64,000 nt of DNA, from assembly GCF_036345175.1 (NCBI RefSeq), contig NZ_CP107780.1, forward strand, positions 9,920,001 to 9,984,000, read 5' to 3'. Source of the DNA: Streptomyces sp. NBC_00576 (GTDB taxonomy: Bacteria > Actinomycetota > Actinomycetes > Streptomycetales > Streptomycetaceae). Every line of letters begins with the position of its first letter. Within the stretch, counting starts at the first letter, position 1. The translations under genes were made by a program, and so were the position numbers. Positions 34,090 through 43,252 of this stretch are shown in pieces. The notes under the pieces were generated by a model, which saw only the letters and a list, made by a program, of their open reading frames with translations, searched no databases and was not told the origin of the DNA.

Positions 34090-35835
34090 TCAGACCGGCC
34101 GTGAACGGGCGGCCAGTACAGCGATGTCGTCCTCGGCGGGAGCGTCCGCGAGCTGGGCCAGTACGTCGTCGAGGATGGCGTCCAGGGAGGCACGCGGCGA
34201 CAGTCGGAGCCGGGTGAGGCGGCGCAGTGACACATCGATGTCCTCACCGCGCCGCTCCACCAGCCCGTCCGTGTAGAGCAGGAGCACGCCGTCCGGGACC
34301 GTTGGGCGGGTGAGCGTCGTATAGCTGCCGAATCCGGTGCCCAGGGGCGGGCCGGACGGGACGTCGACGAGTGCGACCGTGCCGTCCGGGGAGAGGAAGG
34401 CGGGCGGGAGATGGCCGGCGTTCGCGTAGGACACCGTCTGGTGGGCGGGATCCTCCAGGGCCAGCAGACAGGTGGCGACCCGGTCGAACCCGGAGTCGGC
34501 GACCGTGCGGTCCGCGTGGGTGAGCAGCAGGTGCGGGGGCAGACCGGCCATGGCCAGGGCGCGCAGCGCGGAGCGGTAGTGGCTCATCGCGACGGCGGCC
34601 TCGACCCCGTGGCCCATGACATCCCCGATGACCAGCAGATTCCGGCCGTCGGGCAGGGGCAGACTGTCGAACCAGTCGCCTCCGATCAGGGCCACGTCGT
34701 CGGCGGGCAGATAGCGGAACGCGATCGGTGCGCGCGGGTTCGGCGGCGCCGTGGTGTCGGTGAGCAGCGCGTGCTGGAGCTCCAGGGCCATGCTGTGCTC
34801 GCGGGTGTGCAGGGCGGCGCGCTCCAGGGCGCCGGCGGCCCGGTGGGCCAGTTCGAGGGCCACTGACACGTCGTCGACCGTGAATCCGGGGGAGTCGAAC
34901 GCGCGCACGAGGGAGAGAGTGCCCAGAGGGCGCCTGCCTGCGATCAGAGGCAGGACGAGGACCGAGTGGATGCCGCTGCCCTGGTAATCGCAGGCCAGGT
35001 CCGCGCGCACCACCCCGGACTGCCACTCCTCCTCGGAGATGCCGTTGCTCAGCCAGGGGAGTCCGGCGTCCAGGCACGCGCGGAGCTCGGTGCCCGGCGG
35101 ATAGTCCAGGGTGTCGCCGATATCGGCCAGGGCGAGCACCGCGTCCTTGATGCCGGGTACCGCCGCGAGGGCCGCCCGGCGCAGCCGCAGCACTCCCGGG
35201 GGCGGCCGGTGCGGACCGGCCTTCACCTCGAGGTTCAGCTCGACACCGGCCGCGTCCGCCAGGTCCGGCACCATGAACTGGGCCAGCTCGGCGCAGGTCG
35301 CCTGCACGTCCGCCGTGGTGCCGATGCGCGCTGTCGCCGTGTCCAGCAGGGTCATCCGGCGGTGCGCGCGCTCCAACTCGTCGACGTGCTGCTGCGGGGC
35401 ACTGATCTCAAGGAAGACCCCGGCGAGACCGAGAACTCGACCCTGCTCGTCCTGGAGCCGGTGATAGGTGGCGTGCCAGGCACGACGGATGAAGGGCGAG
35501 TCCGCGCGGGTGTGCCCCGTCCCCACGAGCTCACGGGGCTGCCCGTCGTGCAGCACCTGCCGCAGCACGCTCTCGGGCCGCTCGACCCCTGGCGACGCCT
35601 CGGCCAGCGTCCGCCCCAGGAGCTCCTGGGCCGACAGACCGCTGACCCGGACCATGTGCGGGTTGACGTACAGGAACCGCAGCTCCGTGTCGAGGACGAA
35701 CACTCCGGCGGCCGTGCCCTCGACGAACTGACGCAGCAGGCCGTACTCCTCGACCAGCCGGGGCAGGTCCCCGGCGGTCGGCCCGGCGAGCAGTGCCTCG
35801 ACGTCGTCGAAGAGCAGCGGCCGGAAAGCGTCCAT
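34090..35835 (-). CDS. PAS-GAF-SpoIIE (PP2C) phosphatase
   Basis: 581 residues. PAS domain about 25-145 (GVFVLDTELRFLYVNPHMVR), GAF about 165-335, SpoIIE PP2C domain about 360-578 with the metal-site motifs GGDWFDSLPLPDG and VIGDVMGHGVEAAVAM and C-terminal AEDDIAVLAAR. It dephosphorylates serine or threonine in anti-sigma antagonist proteins in response to a signal sensed by PAS/GAF. No HATPase domain is attached. ATG 35835 follows AGAGG. It is monocistronic and convergent with the DadA remnant. Confidence 0.92.
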   Translation of the reverse strand: MDAFRPLLFDDVEALLAGPTAGDLPRLVEEYGLLRQFVEGTAAGVFVLDTELRFLYVNPHMVRVSGLSAQELLGRTLAEASPGVERPESVLRQVLHDGQPRELVGTGHTRADSPFIRRAWHATYHRLQDEQGRVLGLAGVFLEISAPQQHVDELERAHRRMTLLDTATARIGTTADVQATCAELAQFMVPDLADAAGVELNLEVKAGPHRPPPGVLRLRRAALAAVPGIKDAVLALADIGDTLDYPPGTELRACLDAGLPWLSNGISEEEWQSGVVRADLACDYQGSGIHSVLVLPLIAGRRPLGTLSLVRAFDSPGFTVDDVSVALELAHRAAGALERAALHTREHSMALELQHALLTDTTAPPNPRAPIAFRYLPADDVALIGGDWFDSLPLPDGRNLLVIGDVMGHGVEAAVAMSHYRSALRALAMAGLPPHLLLTHADRTVADSGFDRVATCLLALEDPAHQTVSYANAGHLPPAFLSPDGTVALVDVPSGPPLGTGFGSYTTLTRPTVPDGVLLLYTDGLVERRGEDIDVSLRRLTRLRLSPRASLDAILDDVLAQLADAPAEDDIAVLAARSRPV

Positions 35836-36006
35836 GGCCTCCGCACCTCTCGTCGTCGTAGCGCTTGCCGCACGGCACGGACAATGATCGGCGAGACGGG
35901 GGCGTCGCGCATGTCGGAACCGTCGACGTGCGCACTCCGCCGGTCCGGCCGAAACCCTTTCACACGGTCACGAGCGCGACCGGGCCGATTCCTCGGCCCG
36001 CTCCGC

Positions 36007-36411
36007 CTACCTGCCCTGGTTCTCCCGCTTTTCCTTCTGTTCCTGGTGCAGTTCCTTGATACGCACCGCTTCCTTGCGTACGTCGGCCTGCACGGAGCGC
36101 TCCTGGCGGAGCCACTCGGGGTCGTCCTGCTTCAGGGCGTCGATCTGCTCGGTGGTAAGGGCCTCGGTGACCCCGCCGCGGGCGAGCCCCGCGATGGAGA
36201 CACCCAGCTTCGACGCGACCACCGGACGGGGGTGCGGGCCGTCGCGCCGCAGGTCGCGCAGCCAAGCCGGCGGGTCGGCCTGCAACGCGGACAGCTCGGC
36301 GCGCGTGACGACACCCTCCTGGAACTCTGCGGGGGTGGCCTGGAGGTACACACCCAGCTTCTTCGCCGCGGTCGCGGGCTTCATGGTCTGGGAGGTCTGG
36401 TGCGTCGTCAT
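36007..36411 (-). CDS. DUF5997-like protein
   Basis: 134 residues from ATG 36411 (MTTHQTSQTMKPATAAKKLG). The stretch MKPATAAKKLGVYLQATPAEFQ and the repeated WLRDLRRDGPHPRPVVASKL match the actinobacterial DUF5997 family as I remember it. It has a highly charged helical C-terminus and no membrane segment. Function is unknown. It is divergent from the LysR-like gene across 111 bp, a pairing that suggests shared regulation. The longer frame to 36987 is a shadow of that gene. Confidence 0.75.
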   Translation of the reverse strand: MTTHQTSQTMKPATAAKKLGVYLQATPAEFQEGVVTRAELSALQADPPAWLRDLRRDGPHPRPVVASKLGVSIAGLARGGVTEALTTEQIDALKQDDPEWLRQERSVQADVRKEAVRIKELHQEQKEKRENQGR

Positions 36412-36522
36412 GGTGTCAAGGGTATCGAGCGTATGAACCAGCGCCGACCACAGTGGACGGGGTGGACAGGGCGCACGGGGAGGGGAGCGCGGCGGGAGGA
36501 GTGCGGCAGGTAGCCTGGCGCG

Positions 36523-37326
36523 GTGACTGGCTCGGAAGATTCCCCCGCGTTCCGGCTCGCGTACGTCCCGGGAGTGATCCCCGCCAAGTGGGTGCGGATC
36601 TGGAACGAGCGGCGAACCGACGTCCCCCTGACCCTGCTCCAGGTGGCCGCCGCCGACGTGGGCGACCTGCTGCTCACCGGAGACGCCGACGCGGCCCTCG
36701 TACGGCTGCCGGTCGACCGTACGGTGCTCAGCGCGATCTCCCTCTACACCGAGATCTCGGTGGTCGTGGTCCCCAAGGACCATGTCGTGGCCGCCGTCGA
36801 CGAGGTGACCGCCGAGGACCTCGCCGACGACATCGTGCTGCACCCCCTCGACGACACCCTCGCCTGGGAGAGCCTCCCCGGCCGCCCCGCGATCGAGCGC
36901 CCCGCGACCACCGAGGACGCCATCGAACTGGTCGCGGCCGGGATCGGCGTCCTGGTCGTCCCCCAGTCCCTCGCCCGCCTCCATCACCGCAAGGACCTCA
37001 CCTACCGTCCGGTCACCGACGCGCCCGAGTCCCAGGTCGCCCTGTCCTGGCCGGAGGACCGCACGACCGACCTGGTCGAGGACTTCATCGGCATCGTGCG
37101 GGGCCGCACCGTCAACAGCTCACGTGGCCGCCGCCAGGAGCCCGAGGCGGAGCAGCCGAAGACCAAGAAGCGCTCCGGCACGGAGGGCACCGCACGCAAG
37201 CCCGTCGCAGGACGGTCCGCGGGCCGGGGCGCCGGCAAGGGCGGAGCGGCGGGCAGGGGCGCCCGGAGTGGCGGTTCCGGCAAGGCCGGCGGCGCCCGCC
37301 AGGGCAAGCCCCGCCGCAAGTCGTAG
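36523..37326 (+). CDS. LysR-type substrate-binding domain protein without HTH, basic tail
   Basis: 267 residues from GTG 36523. Residues 10-200 form a LysR effector-binding domain (FRLAYVPGVIPAKWVRIWNE, ISVVVVPKDHVVAAV, AAGIGVLVVPQSLARLH), but the usual N-terminal helix-turn-helix is absent. In its place the C-terminal 70 residues are a Lys/Arg/Gly-rich tail (KTKKRSGTEG, RGAGKGGAAGRGARSGGSGK) that could bind DNA or RNA non-specifically. The start is near a weak purine-rich site, and no HTH is coded in any frame just upstream, so it is not a truncated reading. The DUF5997-like gene is divergent. Confidence 0.8.
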   Translation: MTGSEDSPAFRLAYVPGVIPAKWVRIWNERRTDVPLTLLQVAAADVGDLLLTGDADAALVRLPVDRTVLSAISLYTEISVVVVPKDHVVAAVDEVTAEDLADDIVLHPLDDTLAWESLPGRPAIERPATTEDAIELVAAGIGVLVVPQSLARLHHRKDLTYRPVTDAPESQVALSWPEDRTTDLVEDFIGIVRGRTVNSSRGRRQEPEAEQPKTKKRSGTEGTARKPVAGRSAGRGAGKGGAAGRGARSGGSGKAGGARQGKPRRKS

Positions 37327-37377
37327 CATCCGCCGCACGCCCTGAGCGGCTCGGAAGTCGGGCGCGGGGCTGCATCT

Positions 37378-37680
37378 GTCTGCGGCTCCGCCGCGGGACG
37401 CTGCGAGGCCGGCGACCACGACGAGGCGGCCGACCGACTGCGCGCCTCACTTTGGGAGACCGACGGCTGTGCCTCCTTACCGCCGCACGGCCGGTCCGTA
37501 CCGGCGCTGGCCCCGCTCGCGGAGGTCTGCGCCGGACTCGACGCGCGCGGCGGGTACGAGGCCGAACTCGCCCGCGCCGTACGGGTACTGCTCGCCATGG
37601 GTCTGCCGGCCCTCGCCGACGGCGACACCGCGACGGCCCTCGGTTACTTCCGCCGAGCACCACCCGGCAGCCGCCCGGGC
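37378..37680 (+). pseudogene. Degraded helical-repeat fragment
   Basis: The 396-bp gap 37327-37722 contains one protein-like frame: AGDHDEAADRLRASLWETDG, CAGLDARGGYEAELARAVRV, ADGDTATALGYFRRA. It has the A/L spacing of TPR helices but no start or proper upstream sequence and runs into the convergent HAD gene. Probably a decayed remnant. Confidence 0.4.
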
Positions 37681-37722
37681 CGGGCAACTCCCCTGAACCC
37701 GTTTCCCCCGGCTCTGCCCGCC

Positions 37723-38430
37723 CTACCCGGTCTGTCCGCGCTGCTTCGCCGTGCGGACGAGCCAGTCGTACGCCGCCCTGGCCGTGAACTCCCGCTGGCC
37801 GCCACGCAGGAGCAGCTCCGCCGTCGCGAACTCGGGATCGTCGGCCTGTGCGGCGAGGTACGGGATCGCGATGCAGCGCATGCCCGCCGTGTGCGCGGCG
37901 GCGCTGCCCGGAGCGGCGTCCTCCAGGACCACGCAGTCCGCCGGGGCCGCTCCGAGGCGTCGCGCCGCCTCCAGAAAGACGTCCGGTGCGGGTTTGCCGC
38001 GGGTGACCTCGTCGGAGGACACGACGGTCCGCAGAAACGCGTCCAGGCCCGTGCCCGCCAGGATCGCGTCGATGGCCCGCAGCGCGGAACCCGAGGCCAC
38101 CGCCATGGGGATGCCCTCGCCCGCCAGCAGCTCCACGAACTTCCGCATCTCCGGATAGACAGGCGTGTCGGCCCGGGCCAGCTCGAGATAGCGGCGGTTC
38201 TTCTCCGCGAGCAACTCCTCGACCGGTGCGCGCAGCCCGTACCGCTCCCGCCACAGCGTGACCGTCTCCCGCGTGCTGATGCCCACGGACTCCTCCTGGT
38301 CGGCCCAGGTGAAGCCCGTGACGCCGTACGCGGCGAGGGTCTGCCGGCTCGCCTCGAAATAGTTCGGCTCGCTGTCTACGAGTGTTCCGTCGAGATCGAA
38401 GATGACCGCGGTGGTGCCGAGAGTGCTCAT
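37723..38430 (-). CDS. HAD-family hydrolase, beta-phosphoglucomutase-like
   Basis: 235 residues. HAD motif I is FDLDGTLVDSEP, motif II AVASGSALRA, motif III Lys in RGKPAPDVFLEAA and motif IV LEDAAPGSAAAHTAGM. The helical cap between motifs I and II is the C1 type of beta-phosphoglucomutase and phosphoglycolate phosphatase. It hydrolyses or transfers phosphate on a small sugar phosphate; substrate is not predictable. It is 44 bp downstream of the Lrp gene on the same strand, so the two could be co-transcribed. Confidence 0.9.
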   Translation of the reverse strand: MSTLGTTAVIFDLDGTLVDSEPNYFEASRQTLAAYGVTGFTWADQEESVGISTRETVTLWRERYGLRAPVEELLAEKNRRYLELARADTPVYPEMRKFVELLAGEGIPMAVASGSALRAIDAILAGTGLDAFLRTVVSSDEVTRGKPAPDVFLEAARRLGAAPADCVVLEDAAPGSAAAHTAGMRCIAIPYLAAQADDPEFATAELLLRGGQREFTARAAYDWLVRTAKQRGQTG

Positions 38431-38474
38431 GGTTCCCAGGATGCCAAGGGGCCGGGAGCGAGCAGGGCCCAGGA

Positions 38475-38951
38475 TCAGCCGGTCGCCGTGCGGCCGAGCG
38501 ACTCGACCAGGGGCAGCAGCCGGTGCGGGACCCGTTCGCGCAGCGCCACCTCGGTGCGGGTGCGGACCACTCCAGGCACGCTGATCACCGCCTGGATCAC
38601 GTCTTCCAGGTGGGCGTTGTCGCGGGCCACGACCCGCGCGAGGAGATCACCGCCGCCGGCGATCGAGAACGCCTCGACGATCTCCGGCACGGTCGCCAGC
38701 GCGTTCCCGACCTCGTCGAGATGGCCCTGGGTGACCTCGATGTGCACGAACGCGAGCACGGGGTGACCGAGCGCGGCGGGGGAGAGCGAGGGACCCGTGC
38801 CGGTGATCACGCCGTCCCGTTCGAGGCGGTCGAGACGGGCCTGCAGGGTGCCGCGCGCGACGCCGAGGACACGGGCGTACTCGCGCACGCTGGTGCGGGG
38901 CTGCTCCAGCAGCAGGCGCAGAATGCGGGTGTCGAGCTCGTCCACAGCCAT
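38475..38951 (-). CDS. Lrp/AsnC-family transcriptional regulator
   Basis: 158 residues from ATG 38951 (MAVDELDTRILRLLLEQPRT), which has GAGGAC upstream; an ATG at 38972 is the alternative. The N-terminal winged helix ends in VLGVARGTLQARLDRLERDGVI and the RAM effector-binding domain follows (VLAFVHIEVTQG, IAGGGDLLARVVARDNAHLE). It probably binds an amino acid. The gene is divergent from the FUSC exporter, which it may control. Confidence 0.9.
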   Translation of the reverse strand: MAVDELDTRILRLLLEQPRTSVREYARVLGVARGTLQARLDRLERDGVITGTGPSLSPAALGHPVLAFVHIEVTQGHLDEVGNALATVPEIVEAFSIAGGGDLLARVVARDNAHLEDVIQAVISVPGVVRTRTEVALRERVPHRLLPLVESLGRTATG

Positions 38952-39145
38952 GGTTCTGTCCTCCTCGTACATGGTCCGTTGGCTCGGCAGTGGACGCTCA
39001 CGGACCGATATGTCTGTGCCAATGGTTCAGCCTATTCGACCTCACTTGAGCCATCGGTGGCGGTAGTGCTGCAATGTTCCCCGTCGATGGCGCTGCGGAC
39101 TCCGCGGCGCCTTTTTCATGCCGATTCCAGTGGGGCGGGACAGCA

Positions 39146-40657
39146 GTGCTGAAGAGGGTGTTCATGGCGCCGGACCCGGGCCGGGCGCGGCTGCGTTTCG
39201 CCGGGCGGGCCGTGCTCGGCGTCGGTCTGGCCGTCACCGTCTGCGGCCTCGCCGGGTACTCGCTCACCGGGGCCGTGAGCGGCGGACTCGCCGCGCTGCT
39301 CGCCCTGTTCACGGTCACCGATGCCACGGTGCGCGGGCAGGCGCTCACCACCGCACTGCTGCCCGCGGTCGGGCTCCCGGTCCTCGCCGCCGCTGCCGTG
39401 CTGCACGACCACCCGCTCGCCCGCGGGCTCGCCCTCCTCACCGTCGTCGGCGCCGGCGTGTACGCGCGCCGATGGGGCCCGCGCGGCCACAGCCTGGGCG
39501 TCTTCGCGTTCATGACCTTCTTCGTCGCCCAGTTCCTGCACGCGGGACCGGAGCAACTGCCCGAGCTGTACGCCGCCGTCGTCCTGTCCGTGCTCACCGC
39601 CTCGGCGGTGCGCTTCGGGCTGTGGTGCTACGAGCGCCGTACGCCCCCGCCCCCGGCCCCCGTCGCCCCGGCCGTCGAACGCGGCCTGGCCCGCGTCACC
39701 ACACGTCAGGCCGTCCAGGCGACGGCCGCTGCCGGCTTCGCCCTGGTCGTGGGTCAACTGGTGTCCGGGGACCGCTGGTACTGGGCGGTCGGCGCCGCCT
39801 GGTGGATCTTCGTGAACACCACCTCGCGCGGCGAGACCCTGGTCCGCGGCTTCCGTCGCATCCTCGGCACGGTGCTCGGCATCGCGCTCGGCCTCGCTGT
39901 CGCCGTCCCGGTGGCGGGGGCCGCCGTCCCCACCGGGGTGCTCGTCGCCGTATGCGTGTTCGGCATCTGCTACTCGGCCGCCGTGTCGTACACGTGGATG
40001 ATGCTCTCGGTCACTCTGCTCGCCGAACTGCTGTACGGGCTCCTCGGCGTCCTCGATCCGGCACTGCTCACCGTGCGGCTCGCGGAGACCGGTGTCGGCG
40101 CCCTGGGCGCCCTGCTCGCCGTGGTCCTCGTGCTGCCGATCACCACGCACGCCACCACCGACGCCTGGATCCAGCGTGCCCTGCACTGTGTCCACGCCTG
40201 TACCGCCGAGGCCGCCGCCCGGCTCGCCGGTGTGCCCGGCACCGGCACGTCTCCCGACCCGGCGCCGCGCGTGGCCGAACTGGAGCTGCTGCTGGGGCGT
40301 GTCCGGGTCTCGGTCGCGCCGCTCGTGCATCCACTCAACCCCGTCCGCGCTCGTAAGCGCCGAGCGCGCCGGGTACTCGCGCTCCTCGACGACTGCGCCC
40401 GCGAGATCCGCGGTCTGGCCGCCTTGGCCGCCGACCCGGAGGCCTCCAGCGACGTCCGGCTCGCCGCCGCCTGTCGGCGCGTGGAGACCGTGGTGGAGGC
40501 GCTCACGGAGGGCCGCGCCGATTCCGTCACGGCCCCCGTGGACCGGTCCCACGCCACCGAGCCCGCCCTCGCCCACCTGCACGGACTGGAACGGGCCCTG
40601 GCCGAGCTGGCCAAGCCGCTGCGCGGCCCGTCGGGTTCGCCGTTGGTCGGAGCCTGA
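39146..40657 (+). CDS. FUSC-family membrane protein
   Basis: 503 residues from GTG 39146 (GGGGCGGGA five bases upstream); ATG 39164 is a close alternative. There are two blocks of membrane helices (about residues 20-150 and 190-340) with the FUSC-type stretch GDRWYWAVGAAWWIFVNTTSRGETLVRGFRRILGTVLGI. A helical cytoplasmic domain follows. The family includes aromatic acid exporters and aluminium- or fusaric-acid-linked transporters. Divergence from the Lrp regulator fits amino-acid-like efflux control, but the substrate is unknown. Confidence 0.88.
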   Translation: MLKRVFMAPDPGRARLRFAGRAVLGVGLAVTVCGLAGYSLTGAVSGGLAALLALFTVTDATVRGQALTTALLPAVGLPVLAAAAVLHDHPLARGLALLTVVGAGVYARRWGPRGHSLGVFAFMTFFVAQFLHAGPEQLPELYAAVVLSVLTASAVRFGLWCYERRTPPPPAPVAPAVERGLARVTTRQAVQATAAAGFALVVGQLVSGDRWYWAVGAAWWIFVNTTSRGETLVRGFRRILGTVLGIALGLAVAVPVAGAAVPTGVLVAVCVFGICYSAAVSYTWMMLSVTLLAELLYGLLGVLDPALLTVRLAETGVGALGALLAVVLVLPITTHATTDAWIQRALHCVHACTAEAAARLAGVPGTGTSPDPAPRVAELELLLGRVRVSVAPLVHPLNPVRARKRRARRVLALLDDCAREIRGLAALAADPEASSDVRLAAACRRVETVVEALTEGRADSVTAPVDRSHATEPALAHLHGLERALAELAKPLRGPSGSPLVGA

Positions 40658-40742
40658 GGTTCTCCTCGTACGCGCGGGCAGTTGGTCTAGACCGATGAGG
40701 TACCGTCGCCCCGACCGACCAAGTGACCGAGAGGGGGCGGCA

Positions 40743-41768
40743 GTGGGGCGACGGCGAGCGTTCATCGGTTCGTTCACGGCGGCAGGTGGCCCAGGGGTAC
40801 TGGTCGCCGCAGTGGACGACGACACCGGTGCCCTGACCGTGCTCGGCGCGGCGGACGACGTACCCGACCCGTCGTATCTCGCCCTCGCCGCCGACGGGAA
40901 CACGCTCTACGCGGTCAGCGAGACCGCTCAGGGCGCGGTGGCCGCCTATCGGGTGAGCGGCGACAAACCCGAACTCGCCGGTCCGCCCGTGCCGGTCGGC
41001 GGCAGCGGTCCCACGCACCTCGGACTCTTCGCCGGACACGTACTGACCGCCAACTACGGCTCCGGCAGCGTCACCGCGGTACCCGTTCGCGCCGACGGCA
41101 CCCTCGCCGGCAGCGCGTCCGACGTGCTCCAGCACACTGGTTCGGGCCCGCACCCGGCCCGGCAGCGGGGGCCGCACGCCCACCAGGTGCAGCCCGACCC
41201 GAGCGGCCGGTGGGTCGTCGGCGTCGACCTCGGCACGGACTCCGTACATGTGTGCGCACTGCGCGACGGCGGCCTCGTACCGCACCGCGAGACCGCTCTG
41301 CGCCCCGGCTCCGGGCCGCGCCACCTGGCCTTCCACCCGGACGGCTCGTACGCGTACGTGCTGAACGAACTCGCCCCGACCGTCACCGTCTGCCGCTGGG
41401 ACGCCGCAGAGGGCCTCCTGACGCCCCTGCGCGAGACACCGGTACTGCGGGGCGCTCCGGACGGCGACGCCTACCCGTCGGGCATCGTCGCCTCGCCCGA
41501 CGGCCGCTTCGTATGGACCGCGACGCGCGGCCAGGACGCCGTGTCCGTGCTCGCCGTCGACGACGCCGGAGCCGCGTTGCGGCTGGTGGACACGGTGCCG
41601 TGCGGAGGCCACTGGCCCCGCGCGCTCGCCGCCTCGGACGGATTCCTGTACACCGCGAACGAGCGCTCCGGGGACGTGACGTGGTTCGCCCTCGACCCCG
41701 ACACCGGCATCCCGCGCCGGACCGGTTCGATCGAGGTCCCGGCGGTGTCCTGCGTGATCCTCGGCTGA
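40743..41768 (+). CDS. Lactonase-family beta-propeller protein (6-phosphogluconolactonase-like)
   Basis: 341 residues from GTG 40743, with GAGAGGGGG upstream. Seven-bladed propeller repeats are seen as xxSPDGRxxW-like units: SYLALAADGNTLYAVSE, HAHQVQPDPSGRWVVGVD, HLAFHPDGSYAYVLNEL, GIVASPDGRFVWTATRG. These are characteristic of the Pgl/YbhE lactonase family, which hydrolyses 6-phosphogluconolactone. There is no signal peptide, so it is cytoplasmic. It ends before a strong bidirectional hairpin. Confidence 0.88.
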   Translation: MGRRRAFIGSFTAAGGPGVLVAAVDDDTGALTVLGAADDVPDPSYLALAADGNTLYAVSETAQGAVAAYRVSGDKPELAGPPVPVGGSGPTHLGLFAGHVLTANYGSGSVTAVPVRADGTLAGSASDVLQHTGSGPHPARQRGPHAHQVQPDPSGRWVVGVDLGTDSVHVCALRDGGLVPHRETALRPGSGPRHLAFHPDGSYAYVLNELAPTVTVCRWDAAEGLLTPLRETPVLRGAPDGDAYPSGIVASPDGRFVWTATRGQDAVSVLAVDDAGAALRLVDTVPCGGHWPRALAASDGFLYTANERSGDVTWFALDPDTGIPRRTGSIEVPAVSCVILG

Positions 41769-41791
41769 GCGGACGCCCCACGGGCCGGACA

Positions 41792-41832
41792 CGCCGAGGG
41801 CCCGCTCCCGGAAAGGAGCGGGCCCTTCGGCG
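41792..41832. terminator. Strong bidirectional hairpin
   Basis: CGCCGAGGGCCCGCTCC pairs with GGAGCGGGCCCTTCGGCG across a 6-base loop with one bulged base, giving a 17-bp GC-rich stem. It lies between the convergent lactonase and chelatase genes and can end both. Confidence 0.9.
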
Positions 41833-41880
41833 TACCAGATGTTCCGGCCGTCGTACTTCGCAGTACGGGTGCTGTCCGGG

Positions 41881-42801
41881 TCAGCGGACCGGGGCGCCCT
41901 GCGGCTGCTGCGGGGCGATGCCCAGTGCCGTCGTGTACTTGGCCAGCGCCAGCTTGCCGATGGCCGGGTACGGGCCGAGCGCGTCGGAGGAGGCGCAGCC
42001 CGCTTCCTTGGCCGCGGCCTCCAGCAGACCGGCGTCGATCTCGGGGCCGATCAGATACGGGGCGAGCGCGAGGTTCTGCGAGCCCGAAGCGCGCAGCTGC
42101 TCGGCGATGGCCGCGATCGAGCCCTCCTGGTCGAGGGCCGCCGCCATCACCGGCACGGCGAGGCGCGCGGCGAGCAGCATGCCCGTGATACCGGCCGCCT
42201 GAACGGCCTCCTCGCCGCCCACGGAGGCCAGGATGATGCCGTCCGCGGCGGTCGCCACGGTGAACAGACGGGCCCGGTCGGCGCGCGCGAGGCCCGCCTC
42301 GGACAGCCGTACGTGCAGGCCTTCGGCGAGCAGCGGGTGCGGGCCGAGGACATCGGTCAGGTCGGCCGCGATACGGCTCTCCATGACGGCCTGACGGACC
42401 TGGCGCAGCAGCGCGTTGTCCGGACCGGCGAGCAGCGGCACGACCACGGCCACGGGTCCCTCGGGCGGCTTGACGTCCGCACCGGCGGCGCGGGCCTGCT
42501 CGTAGCGGGCCGTGCGCTCCTGAGCGGCGTGCGCGAGCATCGACTGGAGTGTGGGGAACTCCGCGTCGTCACCGTCGAGGTACCCGATGCGGGCGTCGAG
42601 GCCGGGGAGCTCGGAGCGGGCGATGCTCACGACCTCCTCGGCGAGGCTCCGCGTGGCGGGGCTGGGCGCGCCCGGCACCGCGAGGACGAGCGCGGGCGCA
42701 CCCTCGGGAGCCGCCAGCGGCTCGGGGCGGCGGTGCCGGCCCGGCTGGCGGGGGCGCGGCATTCGTACTGGCAGGCCGGCGGGCCCAGTGGGGGAGCTCA
42801 T
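41881..42801 (-). CDS. Sirohydrochlorin chelatase/CbiX-like protein
   Basis: 306 residues. The protein has two similar halves typical of the class II chelatase fold: PALVLAVPGAPSPATRSLAEEV in the first, and RLFTVATAADGIILASVGGEEA with PVMAAALDQEGSIAAIAEQL in the second. The N-terminal metal-binding His (usually HGS) is replaced by PGAP in the first half, so metal insertion is not certain. Family members insert Co or Fe in cobalamin and siroheme synthesis. The ATG at 42801 has no clear ribosome site, so the message may be leaderless. An inverted repeat lies 87 bp upstream. Confidence 0.75.
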   Translation of the reverse strand: MSSPTGPAGLPVRMPRPRQPGRHRRPEPLAAPEGAPALVLAVPGAPSPATRSLAEEVVSIARSELPGLDARIGYLDGDDAEFPTLQSMLAHAAQERTARYEQARAAGADVKPPEGPVAVVVPLLAGPDNALLRQVRQAVMESRIAADLTDVLGPHPLLAEGLHVRLSEAGLARADRARLFTVATAADGIILASVGGEEAVQAAGITGMLLAARLAVPVMAAALDQEGSIAAIAEQLRASGSQNLALAPYLIGPEIDAGLLEAAAKEAGCASSDALGPYPAIGKLALAKYTTALGIAPQQPQGAPVR

Positions 42802-42887
42802 GGCGCCGCATGTTACTGGCTTATTGGGCTCCCCTGTTCGGGGAGGGTGCAGGTGAGCGGTATCCGTCCGCTTTTGTCTGATGAGTT

Positions 42888-42915
42888 ACGTACGGATCAG
42901 AAGTGATCGGTACGT
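42888..42915. promoter_or_regulatory. 12-bp-arm inverted repeat upstream of the chelatase-like gene
   Basis: ACGTACGGATCA (42888-42899) and TGATCGGTACGT (42904-42915) pair with one mismatch around GAAG. Its place 87 bp before the gene start fits a repressor operator. Confidence 0.65.
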
Positions 42916-43071
42916 GATGACTTCACGGCCGCGCGGCGACGGATTCGGCCGCCAGGGTGTTCCGGTGCTGGTCAACCGCGCGTGACCGGCAAGTCCCCGT
43001 GTGGTGAGCGGACTTGATCGGCAGAGGGACGAGTCGTCTTCTGTCCGGCAATCGGGCATCAGGCTCATATG

Positions 43072-43141
43072 TCGGTCATTCAGGTTCGAATGTCGGTCAC
43101 TATGCGCGGCGTTCGGTCATCCGCGTCCCTGTGTCCGGTCA
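43072..43141. promoter_or_regulatory. Helically phased CGGTCA heptamer array
   Basis: TCGGTCA occurs at 43072, 43093 and 43113 and CCGGTCA at 43135, spaced 21, 20 and 22 bp, two DNA turns apart on one strand. Such phasing suggests repeated binding by an activator or a conserved promoter element upstream of the ung region. Confidence 0.55.
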
Positions 43142-43252
43142 GGCCAGGCGCCAGTCCCACACACCTCGGGCGCGACCGGGAACGACAGACCCACCGCGTG
43201 TGCGGGAGTTCACGGGAGGTAGGTACTCGGTGGCGAGGGGTGGCGAGGCGCG

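Noticed and set aside
36453..37787. 444-codon frame overlapping the LysR-like gene
   Set aside because: Its Arg/Gly/Pro composition is that of a shadow frame, and the LysR-domain frame beneath it is convincing.
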